A stretch of DNA of 64,000 nt from Isochrysis galbana. Taxonomy: Eukaryota > Haptophyta > Isochrysidales > Isochrysidaceae. Below the pieces are notes generated by a model. It was given only the letters and a program-made list of their open reading frames with translations, was not told the origin of the DNA and did no database searches. The translations under genes and the position numbers were made by a program. Shown here piece by piece: positions 42,479-53,700 of this stretch (position 1 is its first letter; the number at the start of each line of letters is the position of its first letter). The stretch covers positions 1,812,695 to 1,876,694 of the forward strand of contig CM030934.1 of NCBI GenBank assembly GCA_018136815.1. Direction: 5' to 3'.

Positions 42479-43790
42479 TAATAATAATAATAAATCATCT
42501 GAGCGTTAGTACCACTACTCCCACTAGCACTAGCCCGGTACTATGTACTATATTAATCACTATCAGAACTATTGTTATAGTTTGAACTATGGAGCGTGCC
42601 GCGACCGCTCCCGAGCCCCAGGCGACCCTCGCCACCGCGCCCCACCTGGGACGCCCTACGCCGCCCGAGGCGGCTCGTCAGAAAGCCCTCTCAGAGCCCA
42701 TCCAACCCATCCAAACCACACCCGCGCAAGTGCGCGGGGTGGCGAGCACTGGCACCGAACAGGTTGCCACCATAGCTTTGCGTACCATGCAGGGGGTCTT
42801 TGAGACCCCCTCCTCCAGTGGGAAACCCTCCCACCCCAAGAGCACCTCATGTGGGAGGGCAGCTCAGCTGCCCTCTCCATGGTGGAAACCTCTACCATCA
42901 GTGCACCCAACATGGGAGGGCACTTCACAACCATCAATCTTCCACGGAGAGCAGCACCCCATGCCTCTGTTTTCCATGTTGACACACTTCTCGTTTTCAC
43001 CCCACTCCTGTGGATCACAAGTACCTACAACTCAGTGCCCTGCCTTGGGCCCTCTTTCAACACTTGACTCCTTCTCCCACTCCCTCTTCAAACTACAACC
43101 AACTCAAGCAGCACAAACTCCCTTGCCCTCTGTTTCAAGCACCAAAAATTTCAACTCAAGACCCATGCTGACACACATTTCGTTTTCGCCCCACTCTTGT
43201 GGGCCACAAGTACCTACAACTCAGTGCCCTTCCTTGGGCCCTCTTGCAACACTTGACTCTCTCTCCCACTCCCTCTTCCAACTCCAACCAACCCAAATAG
43301 CACAAACCTTCTTGCCTCTTGGTTCAAGCACCAAAAATTTCAACTCAAGACAAGAGGGAGGGCATGTCTTGAAGTGGCGTCGCTGCCCATGCCTAGCGCA
43401 AGGGTATAGTGCCCCCACTCAGCCATCTCCTTCCCCACAGCTCCTCTTTGATGAGTTGCTCCTCACCCTCCCATTAGGCCCCCTTGCCTGCGAGACCAAA
43501 ATAGGATCCTGGTGTGGGGGGCTGTCTGAGTGCGGAGGGAAGGGCGCTCCCGCTAGCGTAGGCAGAAAGCTAGTGATGAGCCGTGTGGCATAAGGGGGGA
43601 AGGGTGCTCGCGCTTGCCGCGGCAGGGAGTCCTGTCTTGGGTGAGCGCTAGTCTCGTCCCTTTGCCGCGCCGCGACCAATAAAAATTTGTTAAAAATTAT
43701 ATTAATCACTATCACGACGACATCACGACACCCCTCAGCGCACTTGCACTTGCCCGTACGCCTTGTTGACGGGGGAGAGAGACTGTTTGT
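42479..43790 (-). mobile_element. SINE-like element D (minus orientation), interrupted by element E
   Basis: Read on the minus strand, the 3' end is the GTAGTGGTACTAACGCTCAG motif plus an ATT-type tail at 42480-42510, as in copies A, B and C. The adjoining element segment resumes at 43698-43765 (minus: GTACGGGCAAGTGCAAGTGC followed by GCTGAGG). The two pieces were contiguous before element E inserted. The 5' end of D is unclear, and no TSD for D was found. Confidence 0.65.
42566..43697 (+). mobile_element. Retroposon E with 17 bp TSD, carrying a 334-codon ORF
   Basis: The element is 1132 bp, flanked by TATATTAATCACTATCA at 42549-42565 and 43698-43714. It ends in AATAAAAATTTGTTAAAAAT, an A-rich tail with a polyadenylation-like AATAAA. 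It begins GAACTATTGTTATAGTTTGA. The ORF 42589-43593 (MERAATAPEPQATLATAPHL at the start) is Pro/Thr/Ser-rich without a recognised domain and contains a 189 bp tandem duplication (42975-43163, 43164-43351). A second, truncated copy of the family lies at 55242-56020. It looks like a retroposed transcript or a non-autonomous LINE-dependent element. Confidence 0.8.
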
Positions 43791-43893
43791 TGACGGGGGA
43801 GCGAAAGTATCACAAAACTCAAGAAACTCACGTGCTCACGTGTCACGTGAACCACTATAGACGACGTACTACGTACTATAGACTATAGTCACC

Positions 43894-45031
43894 TTGCACC
43901 TTGGGCTAGAGCAGCTAACTTGGCACCGCTACCAGGCGGGCTGCTTGGACTTTTGTGTTCATCCACTTCGACTAGTGACGTCAAATCAAGATATGCTGCC
44001 CCTGTCACCAGCCGCCCTTCTCCCGTACATATTGAAGAACGATCCCAATGACTGCAGGCCCCCCACATTCCGAGTTTCGACTTCGCCGATAACTGCGTAT
44101 GCCGCGAGTGAGACCTTTGCCCTAGTCAGCACCCCGTCCACGAACCCGATCACCACCGACTTCTTCCGGAGTGCCGCCGCCCACGAAACCGGCACCAACC
44201 TAGCCCTCGAGCCGCTCTTCAACACCGCCGATGAATTCGCCGCCAAAGCGCCGGCGTCATGTGGCTCCGAGTACCTCCTATACACCCAGGATGCGGTTAC
44301 AATTCCGGCGTTGCACCAGGCGACGTTTTATGTTCGCGTCCCCCTAGCCCTACGAGAACACGAAGGCTACGCGATGCTAGTGGACCGTCTCCCTGTCCGC
44401 GATGCTTTAGAGAACCCACCACTTGTTCGCCCTCAAGTCGAGCTTCCGCGCGAGGACCACACGGTGGCGGTCACCGTGATTAACTTCGAGCACAAAGCCC
44501 TTCACATCCCATCCTTCCATCCAGTAGCCTCACTCCAAGTTCGATTCCAAATACACTCCGGAACCGGCCGGAGCGATGGAGACGACGAGTCTCTGGACGT
44601 GATCGAGTCACTCACTAGCTCTCAACGAGAACTTCTCGAGTCCGCCAAGATCGATCCGGAGGGCCACCTATATCTCCAACCTCCGTCCGTATTACACCGT
44701 CGTGGATGATTCTCCCGTGGAACCTGATGAGTATCTCGTCGAAGAGTTACTCGGTCACAAGGGCGATGGATCGTCGCGCAAATATCTCGTCAAGTGGCGC
44801 GGCTACCCTCGTTCCGAAGCTACTTGGGAGCCTAGGATTGAATTGCTTCGTCGATGCTCCGATTTGGTCGAGTCCTATGACCTCGCCGTCGACCGCTCTC
44901 GTTCGTCTCCGTCCTCGGAGCCTTCAGAAATCCAACCCGTTCCTTTGCTATCTTCTCAAAACAGCTCAAACCCAACGGAAAATCTCCCGGACCTTCCTTC
45001 CAGCCGAACGCGTTCTCGTTCTCATGCGTAG
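43894..45031 (+). pseudogene. Ty3/gypsy chromovirus Pol remnant: protease-RT linker fused to chromodomain
   Basis: Frame 1 (43894-44709) contains TIPALHQATFYVRVPLALRE and HKALHIPSFHPVASLQVRFQ, resembling the linker between protease and RT of gypsy Pol. Overlapping frame 2 (44702-45031) carries a chromodomain: EYLVEELLGHKGDGSSRKYL, then VKWRGYPRSEATWEP, with the aromatic residues expected for a histone-methyl-lysine cage. RT, RNaseH and integrase, normally about 3 kb between these parts, are absent, so the element has a large internal deletion and cannot transpose. Chromodomains direct chromovirus integration to heterochromatin. A polypurine-like AAAAGGGAGAAAGTGG follows at 45112. Confidence 0.78.
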
Positions 45032-45134
45032 CGCTAAACCGTATAGAAACGGAGGAAGACGTAGCGTCTCGTCAGCGCCCTAACCCAGCGCAACTGTCCG
45101 AGCAGAACTCCTGTAAAAGGGAGAAAGTGGCAGG

Positions 45135-45740
45135 ATGTGACGTACAAAATCGGAAGCCGCCGCGCTAAGCTGCCGATTTTGTGCTCAACAAATGGATCCA
45201 TGGGTTACGTTCTCCCTCAGTTTCTTCAGTCTCCGCATACGTCTTGACGTAGTCTTCTGTCTTCGGCTCGACATCGGGAGACGTCTCGATTTGAGTCGGG
45301 GGGTGTTGTATCCAGGCTCTTTGGGCAAGAATGTTTCGGCCTGAGTACGAGCCTTCCTCGTTATCCACCGCCTTCTAGGTTCGTCGTGGTCGCTCCAGGT
45401 GAGTTGATTCGGATTCCCCTTGGGCTCAAGTTCGGGTTCGCCGATTTTCGTCTCGAAAATCGAAGGAGTTGAGTTTTATTTTTACCTGGAATTAACTTGT
45501 TGCTTGTTGAGGGTGGAACCAACTTGTTCACGACTTGTTCAGGCGGGAACCAACTTGTTCGGTGAGTGGAGCCAACTTGTTCAGTGGTTAAAGTCAACTT
45601 GTTGAGGGGTCAACTTGTTGAGAGGTCAACTTGTTGAGAGGTCAACTTGTTGATTGTTGAGGGGTCAACATGTTGAGAGGTCAACATGTTGAGGGGTCAA
45701 CGACTTGTTGAGATGTGAACTTGTTCAGGTTGTCTGGCGG
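45135..45740 (+). mobile_element. Putative 3' LTR of the chromovirus, containing a 16 bp minisatellite
   Basis: It begins TGTGACGTACAAAATCGG after the polypurine tract. Near its start is a hairpin, ACAAAATCGG (45145-45154) with CCGATTTTGT (45173-45182). From 45540 AACTTGTT-containing units appear and become regular 16 bp repeats (45595-45700). The last part, ATGTGAACTTGTTCAGGTTG with TCTGGCG, is identical to 19057-19085 in element C, which would be the corresponding 5' LTR end. The LTR identity is inferred; no TG...CA pair with TSD was confirmed. Confidence 0.5.
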
Positions 45741-47587
45741 AGCCGTCGTGAAGTGCGCGCATTCATCCAATCTCTCTTCGGTGTTCCGGGTGTCTACATC
45801 AGAAGCGACATAGGCGGAGTTCCCTTTACCTCGGCCGCCCCTATTGTCCCTCGATCTTCCTTTTCCTCTACCCTTGCTGCGTGTGCCGGCGTGCGACTGA
45901 AGGGCCATTATCCAGTCTTGGATAGTGACAGACTGATCAGGCGGGGTCGGACATGTGCTGGCTTGGTGCCCCGAACCTTGACAGCGATAGCATCTAGGCG
46001 CTTTCATAGCTTGCGACGAGGTTAGTACAGCCCTCTGTGGTGATTGTGACATTCCTTGAGTAGTTTTAGCCATCAAGGCGGTCTCATTAGAGTAAGAGGC
46101 ATCAGGGCGTACCCCCCCGCCAGCAGCGCGACGGCCCTCCTTGCTAGGTATAGCGATGGCCCCTGTGTTGAATTTGATCCGCCACAATGGTTGGAGATCC
46201 GATTTGAGTTTGAGTATATCTCGCTCGTTATTGGTCCAAAAGCGGCGACGAGAGGGCGGGGCGGCGATTTCTTCTTGGCAAGTGTGAGAGAGAGATTCTG
46301 AGATGTCTGAAGTAATACACGAGAGAACTTTGATCACCAATTGATCATTTGTTTTTTGTTTGTTGAACGGCCGTTTTGCATTGAGACTGTGAAGGTGGGC
46401 AATGAGGTTGGATATTGAGTGCTCGTTGATTCCAACCGTGAGAAGTGAGACAGCATCCCATTGAGAATCTAGGTCCATCAATGTCAAATCATCCACCTCT
46501 TGGTGACATTGATCGTATAAGATTCTATACGCTTTGGCACCATCGTGTGGAGCTTGTGAAGTCAGCATTTCTCTCAGATCCGAGTTGGTTATGTGCTCCA
46601 AGAGGTGAGAGAAGAGAACCCTTTTTCTCTTGGTGTGATCGCTCAATAGTTGTTTGGCCTCTTTGGTTTGCTTTGGAGTCCCATCTGCTGAGAAGAGTTC
46701 GAACCTAGGTACGCCACCAAAGATGGAACGATCCGCATTAGGGTCTTGCTCCACATATCCACCGACATCAAGACCTAACATACAAGTTGTCAAGTCCGCA
46801 TCGCCTATGTAGTCCCTTGAGAAGGCGTTGCTGAAGTCGCGGCAAAACAAGTCGAAGGGGCGGCCTGGCGTGCCATCAAAGGGGCGACAGCGATATTTTC
46901 GCGAGTCATAGTCCTCATTGATGGCCTCACTTATCATGAAGGCAAAATCAGCGACTTTAGCTTGTTCTTGGAAATTTGTATGGAGTGAGGTGTTCGGTCC
47001 CGAGGGTGTCGTAGTGACTTGCGACGGGGTGTCGTTGTCCAGGCTAGCACCAGATGGTGAGCGCCCGCAATGAGGATCAAAAAAATTGAAGGCCCATGCA
47101 GCATGGCGCAACGAATTTGTCCAGTCTTGAAGGTTTGGAAGTTGCATTAAAAGAAATTGGCGGCGTCGGGATTCGATCCATATGCCTTCAGCGGTTCGCG
47201 CGGGAGGCGCGAGGATGACGTACCACCGTGCCGTGTGCGTTGTTTCCTCCTCATCCACGGTGAAGTGATAATTGGACTGCTGAGAAAGTTGACAGTTCTC
47301 CCCGTCAATCAGCAGAGATGGTTTTGGGGCATTGAGGCTCAGAGTTCCAGGGAGATTCGCGAGTAGTTCGCGAGACAGTGATGACAGAGACTGTTGGACC
47401 CGGTGCAGTGATTGAGGCCCGATGGTTGCTCCGCGGAGCGTAGTCGGTGGCAGTGACAATGAATTTTGTTCAACAACGAATTCGTTGTTGGCCCAATTTC
47501 CAACCTTGTGTTGGGTGAAGAGGCTCGGTGAGCGTGCGCTGAGGCGCACGCGAGAAGGGACTGATCCCCTCTCGGCGGGGGTACCAT
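45681..47587 (-). CDS. Retrotransposon Gag polyprotein with CCHC zinc knuckle (5' part of element)
   Basis: The minus-strand frame is open from 47735 to 45681; the part downstream of the putative primer-binding site (47587) is Gag. The central capsid-like region includes FDGTPGRPFDLFCRDFSNAF and LLEHITNSDLREML. The nucleocapsid has a zinc knuckle CYRCQGSGHQASTC (C-x2-C-x4-H-x4-C) and an Arg/Gly-rich basic tail (RSKGRGKGRSRDNRGGRGKG). The 3' end runs into the minisatellite at 45740 and stops there, so Pol is missing and the last 20 codons are foreign. There is no convincing ATG near the start. The arrangement suggests a Ty1/copia-type element, but without Pol the superfamily is unproven. Confidence 0.8.
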
Positions 47588-47765
47588 GTTTGGCCCCATC
47601 CTTATGGGGCCCAGTGATAGTCAGCAACATTGTGTAGATCATAGGCATGAACATAGCGCTAGCGCAACGGCGAGAACACGTGTCCCGACAACACCCCACG
47701 TTGCCACTATGGGAATAGAACCTACACATATACAAAAGAACTCACTTGAGTCCACACACCCCCCA
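47588..47765 (-). mobile_element. Putative 5' LTR of the Gag-bearing element
   Basis: On the minus strand this stretch ends GGGGCCAAACA, directly followed by TGGTACCCCCGCCGAGAGG, the same motif that follows the LTR at 56228. A CA end next to TGG fits an LTR/primer-binding-site junction. The 5' limit near 47765 is approximate. It ends about 95 bp from the ATG of the gene at 47860, transcribed in the opposite direction. Confidence 0.55.
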
Positions 47766-47859
47766 TAGTGAGTGACCGGGCTACGAGAGTGTGAACGGAG
47801 GGACAGAGGAGAGCGCGCCCGGTGGCGGCGGCGCCGCTCGCCGCCCCCGCCTCGCCGCC

Positions 47860-48615
47860 ATGCTACAGTACCAGCTCGACCACATGGAGCTGGGCCGGCG
47901 CAACATGGAGATGCGACGCACTGAGATGGATGCGCGCCACTCGTACAACGACTTCAACATCATCATGATGGTCTCGGGCATTATGATTGCTAACAACATC
48001 GCGGTGCTCACTGCAGTCGAGCACGCGCCCTCGATCCACTCCTCTCTCTTCGACGCGTCGGGATCAATGTCGTGCTTCTGCTTCTTCTACGTCCTGGCGC
48101 GCGCACCTTTCCTCATTGCCCTCGCGGTGCACCTCGGCGAGAATGGCCCCGCGCTCATCGAGGAGACGGACTCGGCTATTCACCGTGCACGCCGGCTTTT
48201 CCGGCATGGAGCCCCCTTGATCTTCTGCGCCTTTGGGCTTGGGCTGCTTATGGCCGCCGTCTGCTTCGTCCTGGACGTACCAGCGCTCAAGGATGAGCAC
48301 ACGCACTCGCGCTACGGATTCGAGTTCTGGACTCGCGGTGCGCTTGCACTCTACACGCTCATCCGGGCTTGGCGAGACTTGAAGGGGGACGTGCACATAT
48401 TTGTTCTCAGTATGGGACAGATGTGTGACCCGAAGATATATTCTGGATATGCATGGATCTGGTGGTTCGGACCATACCCCAGCCACGTGGCAGAGTTGAT
48501 TGATGTCGGGCCTCCGATGAACGCCTATACCATTCGAGAACGGTTGCAGAACATTTTCTCGCCAACTGGCCCTGATGCCATTTGGCTGAATGTACATCCA
48601 AGTGTGTATCGCTAG
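47860..48615 (+). CDS. Uncharacterised multi-pass membrane protein
   Basis: A single-exon frame of 251 residues. The ATG at 47860 has a good context (GCCGCCATGC); the frame is open further upstream, but only via a GTG. An amphipathic charged helix (ELGRRNMEMRRTEMDARHSY) leads into NIIMMVSGIMIANNIAVLTA, then MSCFCFFYVLARAPFLIALA and APLIFCAFGLGLLMAAVCFV as clear membrane helices. A weaker fourth segment, GFEFWTRGALALYTLIRAWR, follows. The C-terminal region is Trp/Tyr/Pro-rich (YAWIWWFGPYPSHVAEL). No family is recognised. The basic helix before TM1 and four-segment plan resemble Orai-type channels only loosely. An LTR lies head-to-head about 95 bp upstream. Confidence 0.7.
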   Translation: MLQYQLDHMELGRRNMEMRRTEMDARHSYNDFNIIMMVSGIMIANNIAVLTAVEHAPSIHSSLFDASGSMSCFCFFYVLARAPFLIALAVHLGENGPALIEETDSAIHRARRLFRHGAPLIFCAFGLGLLMAAVCFVLDVPALKDEHTHSRYGFEFWTRGALALYTLIRAWRDLKGDVHIFVLSMGQMCDPKIYSGYAWIWWFGPYPSHVAELIDVGPPMNAYTIRERLQNIFSPTGPDAIWLNVHPSVYR

Positions 48616-50709
48616 ATTGTTCGAAGGGGTTGATTTTGGAATTTGCTCCTTCTTGATCATCTTATTCCGGGAGTGACGTGGCTTCTAGAGCATTTTCTCA
48701 CGAGCTCAAGGGGGATCATAGGTCTGCCGGGTCCGTGTGTAGGATATACACGAAGGCCGCGTGCCAACGACCAACGAGTGTCCCCACAACTCTAGGTAAA
48801 TTCACTTGTAAACCGAGTCAGGTTAAAAATATCTGAAGATTCTGGGCTCACAACTATTAACAACTATATCCAACTCGACACCAACCTATTGTTATTCGGG
48901 GACAATAATGGGGGCGCTCTGCGCCCCCCTCACCGGGCCATAACTTCCCTCCGGGGGGGGGCCGTCAGTCACTCTCATGCCCTGCCTCCTAGCTCCTGGC
49001 ATGGGCTGAGCAATCAATCCACACCTCCACTCCTGGCAACATTATGAGGTCGCGTTTCGTCGAAAGAGGACCATGCGAACATTTTCATTTTTACACCCCG
49101 TAAAGTGTAAAGTAGGCGGAGTTATTTATTTAAACCAATCAAGGGTTTTTGCAAAGTTGAAAAAGGGTTGAAAGAGGGATTCAGGAGGGAGTTGTAAGAA
49201 GTCGCGTTCCTCAAACCTTCCTCAAACTGGTTGTAGTAAGGAAGCGCAGTGCGCGCCTCTTCCAACGGTCTTCGGGTGAAAGAGGGTGTTCTAGGAGGGG
49301 CGATGGCGACGGCGGCGAAGGTGAGGGCTGCCCCTGCAGTGGCCTTGCCACCCTCTCACAAGAGGGAAGGCATGCATGCCGCGCGTGGGCGCGAGGGGCC
49401 CATGGCAGCCAGAGCGTACGGCCCGCGCGGCGCCCCATTCCGCTCAAGATGCCCGGGCCCGAGCAACGTGTGCTCACAAGTGCTACGCGGTTAAGTGTAA
49501 TGTAGTAATGTACTCCGATTCACAGCAACGTACTTACTCTCTCAGACCACCTGCAAGCATGCAAGCATCGCTGATGCTGATGAGTCGCTACAATGGTCGC
49601 TCTGTGTTTTGATATGTGACGTGCGTTGTGGTTGTGGGTCCGTCGGGGGCTCGTGGCTCGTGGGAAGCTGCGACGAGGTGCGGGGTCGGGAAAGCGACAT
49701 CGGGGTGTCGGGGTTCGGGTTCGGGGATGGCGGCGGTGATGGAGAGGGTGGGGTATGGGGATGTGGGGGTGTTGGGTGTTGGGTGAGTTGCTTCAGATTC
49801 AGAGGCTACACGCACGCATCACAAAAAATATCAAAATTTTGCCCAAAATTTGGGTGCCTTGGCAGCAAATTTTGACCTCAAAATTTGGGGTGCTCAAGAT
49901 CAAAACTTTGGCGTATGCCAAGCGGAATGCCACCATGGACATTTGATGTTTGTATTCGAGTATTATTGTAAACGTATTCGACGAAACGCGACCTCGCCTC
50001 CGAATTCGCGACAATCGCGGATCGCGTGCGGCGCGTGGTCGCGATTGGGTATACACGTCTTTAGATGTTAATGTTACATCGAAATGGCATTTCGAAATGG
50101 CCTAAAAAGACCGCTATTATATATATTGTTATGTGTACACATATCACATATTCGATATTCGAGTAATATTGTAAACGGACTATGGACATTCGATGGCTCA
50201 ACTTGAGTTATGTCCTATATTCGACGGAACACGACCTTGATCCTTTGGGGAGACCCCCCCCCCCATGAGCCAGGATGCGTGAATTATATAATACAGACTT
50301 AGCGGTTGTGCTTTTGGCGCACCTAGACATGGCCATTGCTGTAGCTAGCGCAAGCGATGACGACAAGGGCCGCACGACATACAACATGCGTCAAGCTTGA
50401 TGGTTGGCAAATGTTGTGCGCAGCACATGACAACTGGACAAATGCCCCTCCGAAAACAACCAAATGACTAGCATCACGCACACGTTACATGTGAACACAT
50501 AGCAACAGTCCAAGAAACAGGGAACCGATAGTCAGCTAAAGCGACATATCCGATGCGGGACTACCCCAGTAGCGCTACACCCTGTTGCACAATCGAGCCA
50601 ATGCTACCGAATCTGACAAAAACATGTGCTCGCAAATGGGCTGGGATATCGATGCGTGATATGCACAAGAACCGGATTGTGGGTTTAACATCGAAACAAC
50701 ACCGCGATG
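48616..50709. other. Intergenic between convergent genes
   Basis: A degraded GC-rich repeat (48900-49020, GGGGGCGCTCTGCGCCCCCC and following) is related in style to the SINE-like family. AT-rich duplicated motifs with TATTCGAGTATTATTGTAAA occur at 49953 and (variant) 50156. No gene is recognised. Confidence 0.5.
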
Positions 50710-53700
50710 CTAAGACTTTTCGGTTAGCGCCTCGCCGGCTTTGAGGCCGTTGTACTGGGACTCGAGCCACTCCCAAAAATCTTTGGTCGTGGCCTTAGCA
50801 ATCGACTCCTCCCATCCCTCCTTCATAAACCACAAGCCTTGGCGTTGGTCAAATACAACTTCGCCATGGATGTGCACCGCCGAGCCCATGATGACGGACT
50901 TATCACAGCCCTTCTCGCCGTGCTTCAGCTCGGGACACGGCATTGAATCAGGCGGGAAGCAGTGAAGCACGTATGACGTCTTCAGCAGGTGTTGCCACAA
51001 ACGCCACTTTCTCGTCTCCGCCTTCTCGTTGGCTGGCGGCTTGGCAGCTCCATATTTGAGGATAGGGCACGAGCGTGCCACCGATACGTGGGGCAACACC
51101 ACGAACTTTGTGCGAGTCAACTTGGTGTAGCCGATGTGTGACGAATTGTCGTAGAATTTGGTAGATTGGTCCGTTATGGGTTTCATTGACGTGCCCGACT
51201 CCCATTCCACGACCTAGAGCAAGTGGGAAGCATGAGATAGTGCCGGGAGGTGACATGGCAAGAAACGCGGCAAACGTCGTCTGACCGGCCAAATGCTCGT
51301 GCCTGGCCTCACACCACGCACCTGCTGATCAAGCGCGTTGTTGATTGCCCACTGGTCTGATGCCTGCCACTTTGGTTGCCGCTGTCGCTTTTCTGCTATT
51401 AGGAAGTGGGTTTTGCGGAAGATGGCAACATTGGCGGACGTTGCGCGCACAAAATAGAATCCAGTGCATATAGCGGCGCCCCACTTCTTGACTACATTCC
51501 GTGGACGGCCCCAAATACGCTCGCCGATAATGTCCCCATCACGAAGGAGAGGCTCGGGGCTGCGGAGGAAGATCGCGTCAAGGTCGGCGAAAAGAACATT
51601 GAAGCCCGCCTCGAGCACGCGCAGGCCAAAACGCTGACGCTCGCCGATCACCGTCAGCTTGTTGATCTCTGTTGCACCGGAGGCTACTCTAGGGAGCACT
51701 AGACTTGGAGCATTGGGGAATGCGGAAAGGATGCCTCCTAACTTCTTGTCCATCGCAACGAGGACAAAGTTGCGTAGACCGAGAGTGCGCGTTGCCTGAG
51801 CAAAGTGCGTGCAACGGAGTGAAGAATACGGCGCTCCACCGATATCAGTGCAGAGGGAAAAGGCAGGTTGCCGTTGCCGATGATGGTGGTAGTGGAGGCA
51901 GGTTGCCGTTGCCGATGATGGTGGTGGTGGTGGTGGGTGGATGGCTGGTTGGGGTTGGGGGCTACCTGGGCCCAATTTATGGCGAGGTCGAGGAAGTCAC
52001 TTGTTGCGAAGAGAAGAGTCACCGTCTTGCCATCCCACGCCGACTCCGCGGATCTGCGGATCACCGCTAGTGCAGACTCGGGTAGCTCGTCGGAAGGGCC
52101 CGCAGGGACCATCGGCCCTAGGCCTTCACTGGGCGTGGCCGTGCTGGCCTGGCCAGTCTCGCTGGCGCCGCTGCCGCCAGCAGTGTTACTTCCACTGGGG
52201 GATGCTGCGTCACCGCTGGGTGAAATGGGCTGGCGGATGAGCTTGCAACCACTTGCCATCGTCTTTGCACACCAAAGCTTCTCCACATCGTCTTCTGATG
52301 CCGATGCGCCGTCTTGCTGGCGTATCTGGGCAAGCATCGCAGCCTGATCGACGGGCCCGCCCTTCCCCGCGCACTGAAGAATATCGCGCGAAGTGAGGGC
52401 GCGCAGCAGCAGATATGCGGCCGAAATGGATTTGGATGGCAGGACAGTCAAGTGGGCCACACACGCATCAGCAAGTTGCGAGTCCCGCAGTTGCAAGTGT
52501 GTCCCCTCCTTGCGCTGAGCTGCCGTTGAAGTGAGCATCTTGCGAACCTAACCATAGAGGCGCAAAAAGTGCAAAAAAGTCATGACGGAGTGTACCCAGC
52601 CCCCCTCCCCCCTCCTGCCTGATCTACCCCGTCTCGTTCACCTGAGTTCCAGGCATGTTGAATGCGGTACCCAAATCATCAAGACAAACGTCATGACGCC
52701 GAAGCATCGCGTTCATGTAGAGCTGGTCGCACAATACTTTGCATCTGATAATCGAATGAAGGGCTGAATTCAGGTACTTCAAGTCCACTCGCCGCAAATC
52801 GATCGTCGTTATCGAGCAGGCTTGTATTCCCCGAGATGCCATAGATTCTCGCCAAGGCCCGAGGGCAACAGCTCACCTCAATGGCTCCTTTTCCCATTGG
52901 TCCAGCATAGGCCGATGGGCCCCAGATAGGAGCATCACACCAGAGTTGAACGTGCGTTGGCGCTTCACCGCCTGCAACAAGCGGGTGGTGCAGCCATGGG
53001 TTGTGCAAGGAACGGCACCCGGCTCGGGAAAGCTCTCTTTTGTCTCACATTTGCTTCTTTGCAAGACACGCCGAGGCACATGGCCTCCAGTCTGAGACAA
53101 CGTGTTTGTGAGGTGCCACAGATGCAATGGCAAAGCCTCCAATATGAGACTGAGTACGAGACCACTTGGTTCGCAGATTCACTTCTCCCCCGATGTAGGA
53201 CGTTTGGCGCGTGTGGGCAACAGCAGCAGAACTGCCCATACGTGCTGTGTGCTAGCCAGGCTCACTTGATTCGAGCACGTCTCCTTCCATACGTCGCGGT
53301 CCTTTTTCAAGTCGTAGATCTCACAGAAAGACTTGGCGTGCATCGTGTGCCAACCTTGTACGTGATATGCTTCGATCACTGCCCCTAGCTTGCGGCAGTC
53401 AACTTGAGCAAAAAGGTCAGGCGCGAACGGCGAGATCAGCACGTCATCATCAACAAAGAGGACCTATACGCAAGGGAGGAAGGAGACCAGCACAGTTGAG
53501 ACAATCCGTAGGAGTGTGCACTGCTTATCGACTGCAAGATGCATGGGTATGCCTTTAAGGCGCTCGGCCAATATTTGGTCATTGGTGAGATGCTCGTGCC
53601 AGACACAGCGTGGCATGATCCGAGGAGGAGGAGAGAAGGATGCACTTAGTTAAGAGCAGGGCACCCCAGGGGACAGACCTGATCATAGACCGCTAGGAAG

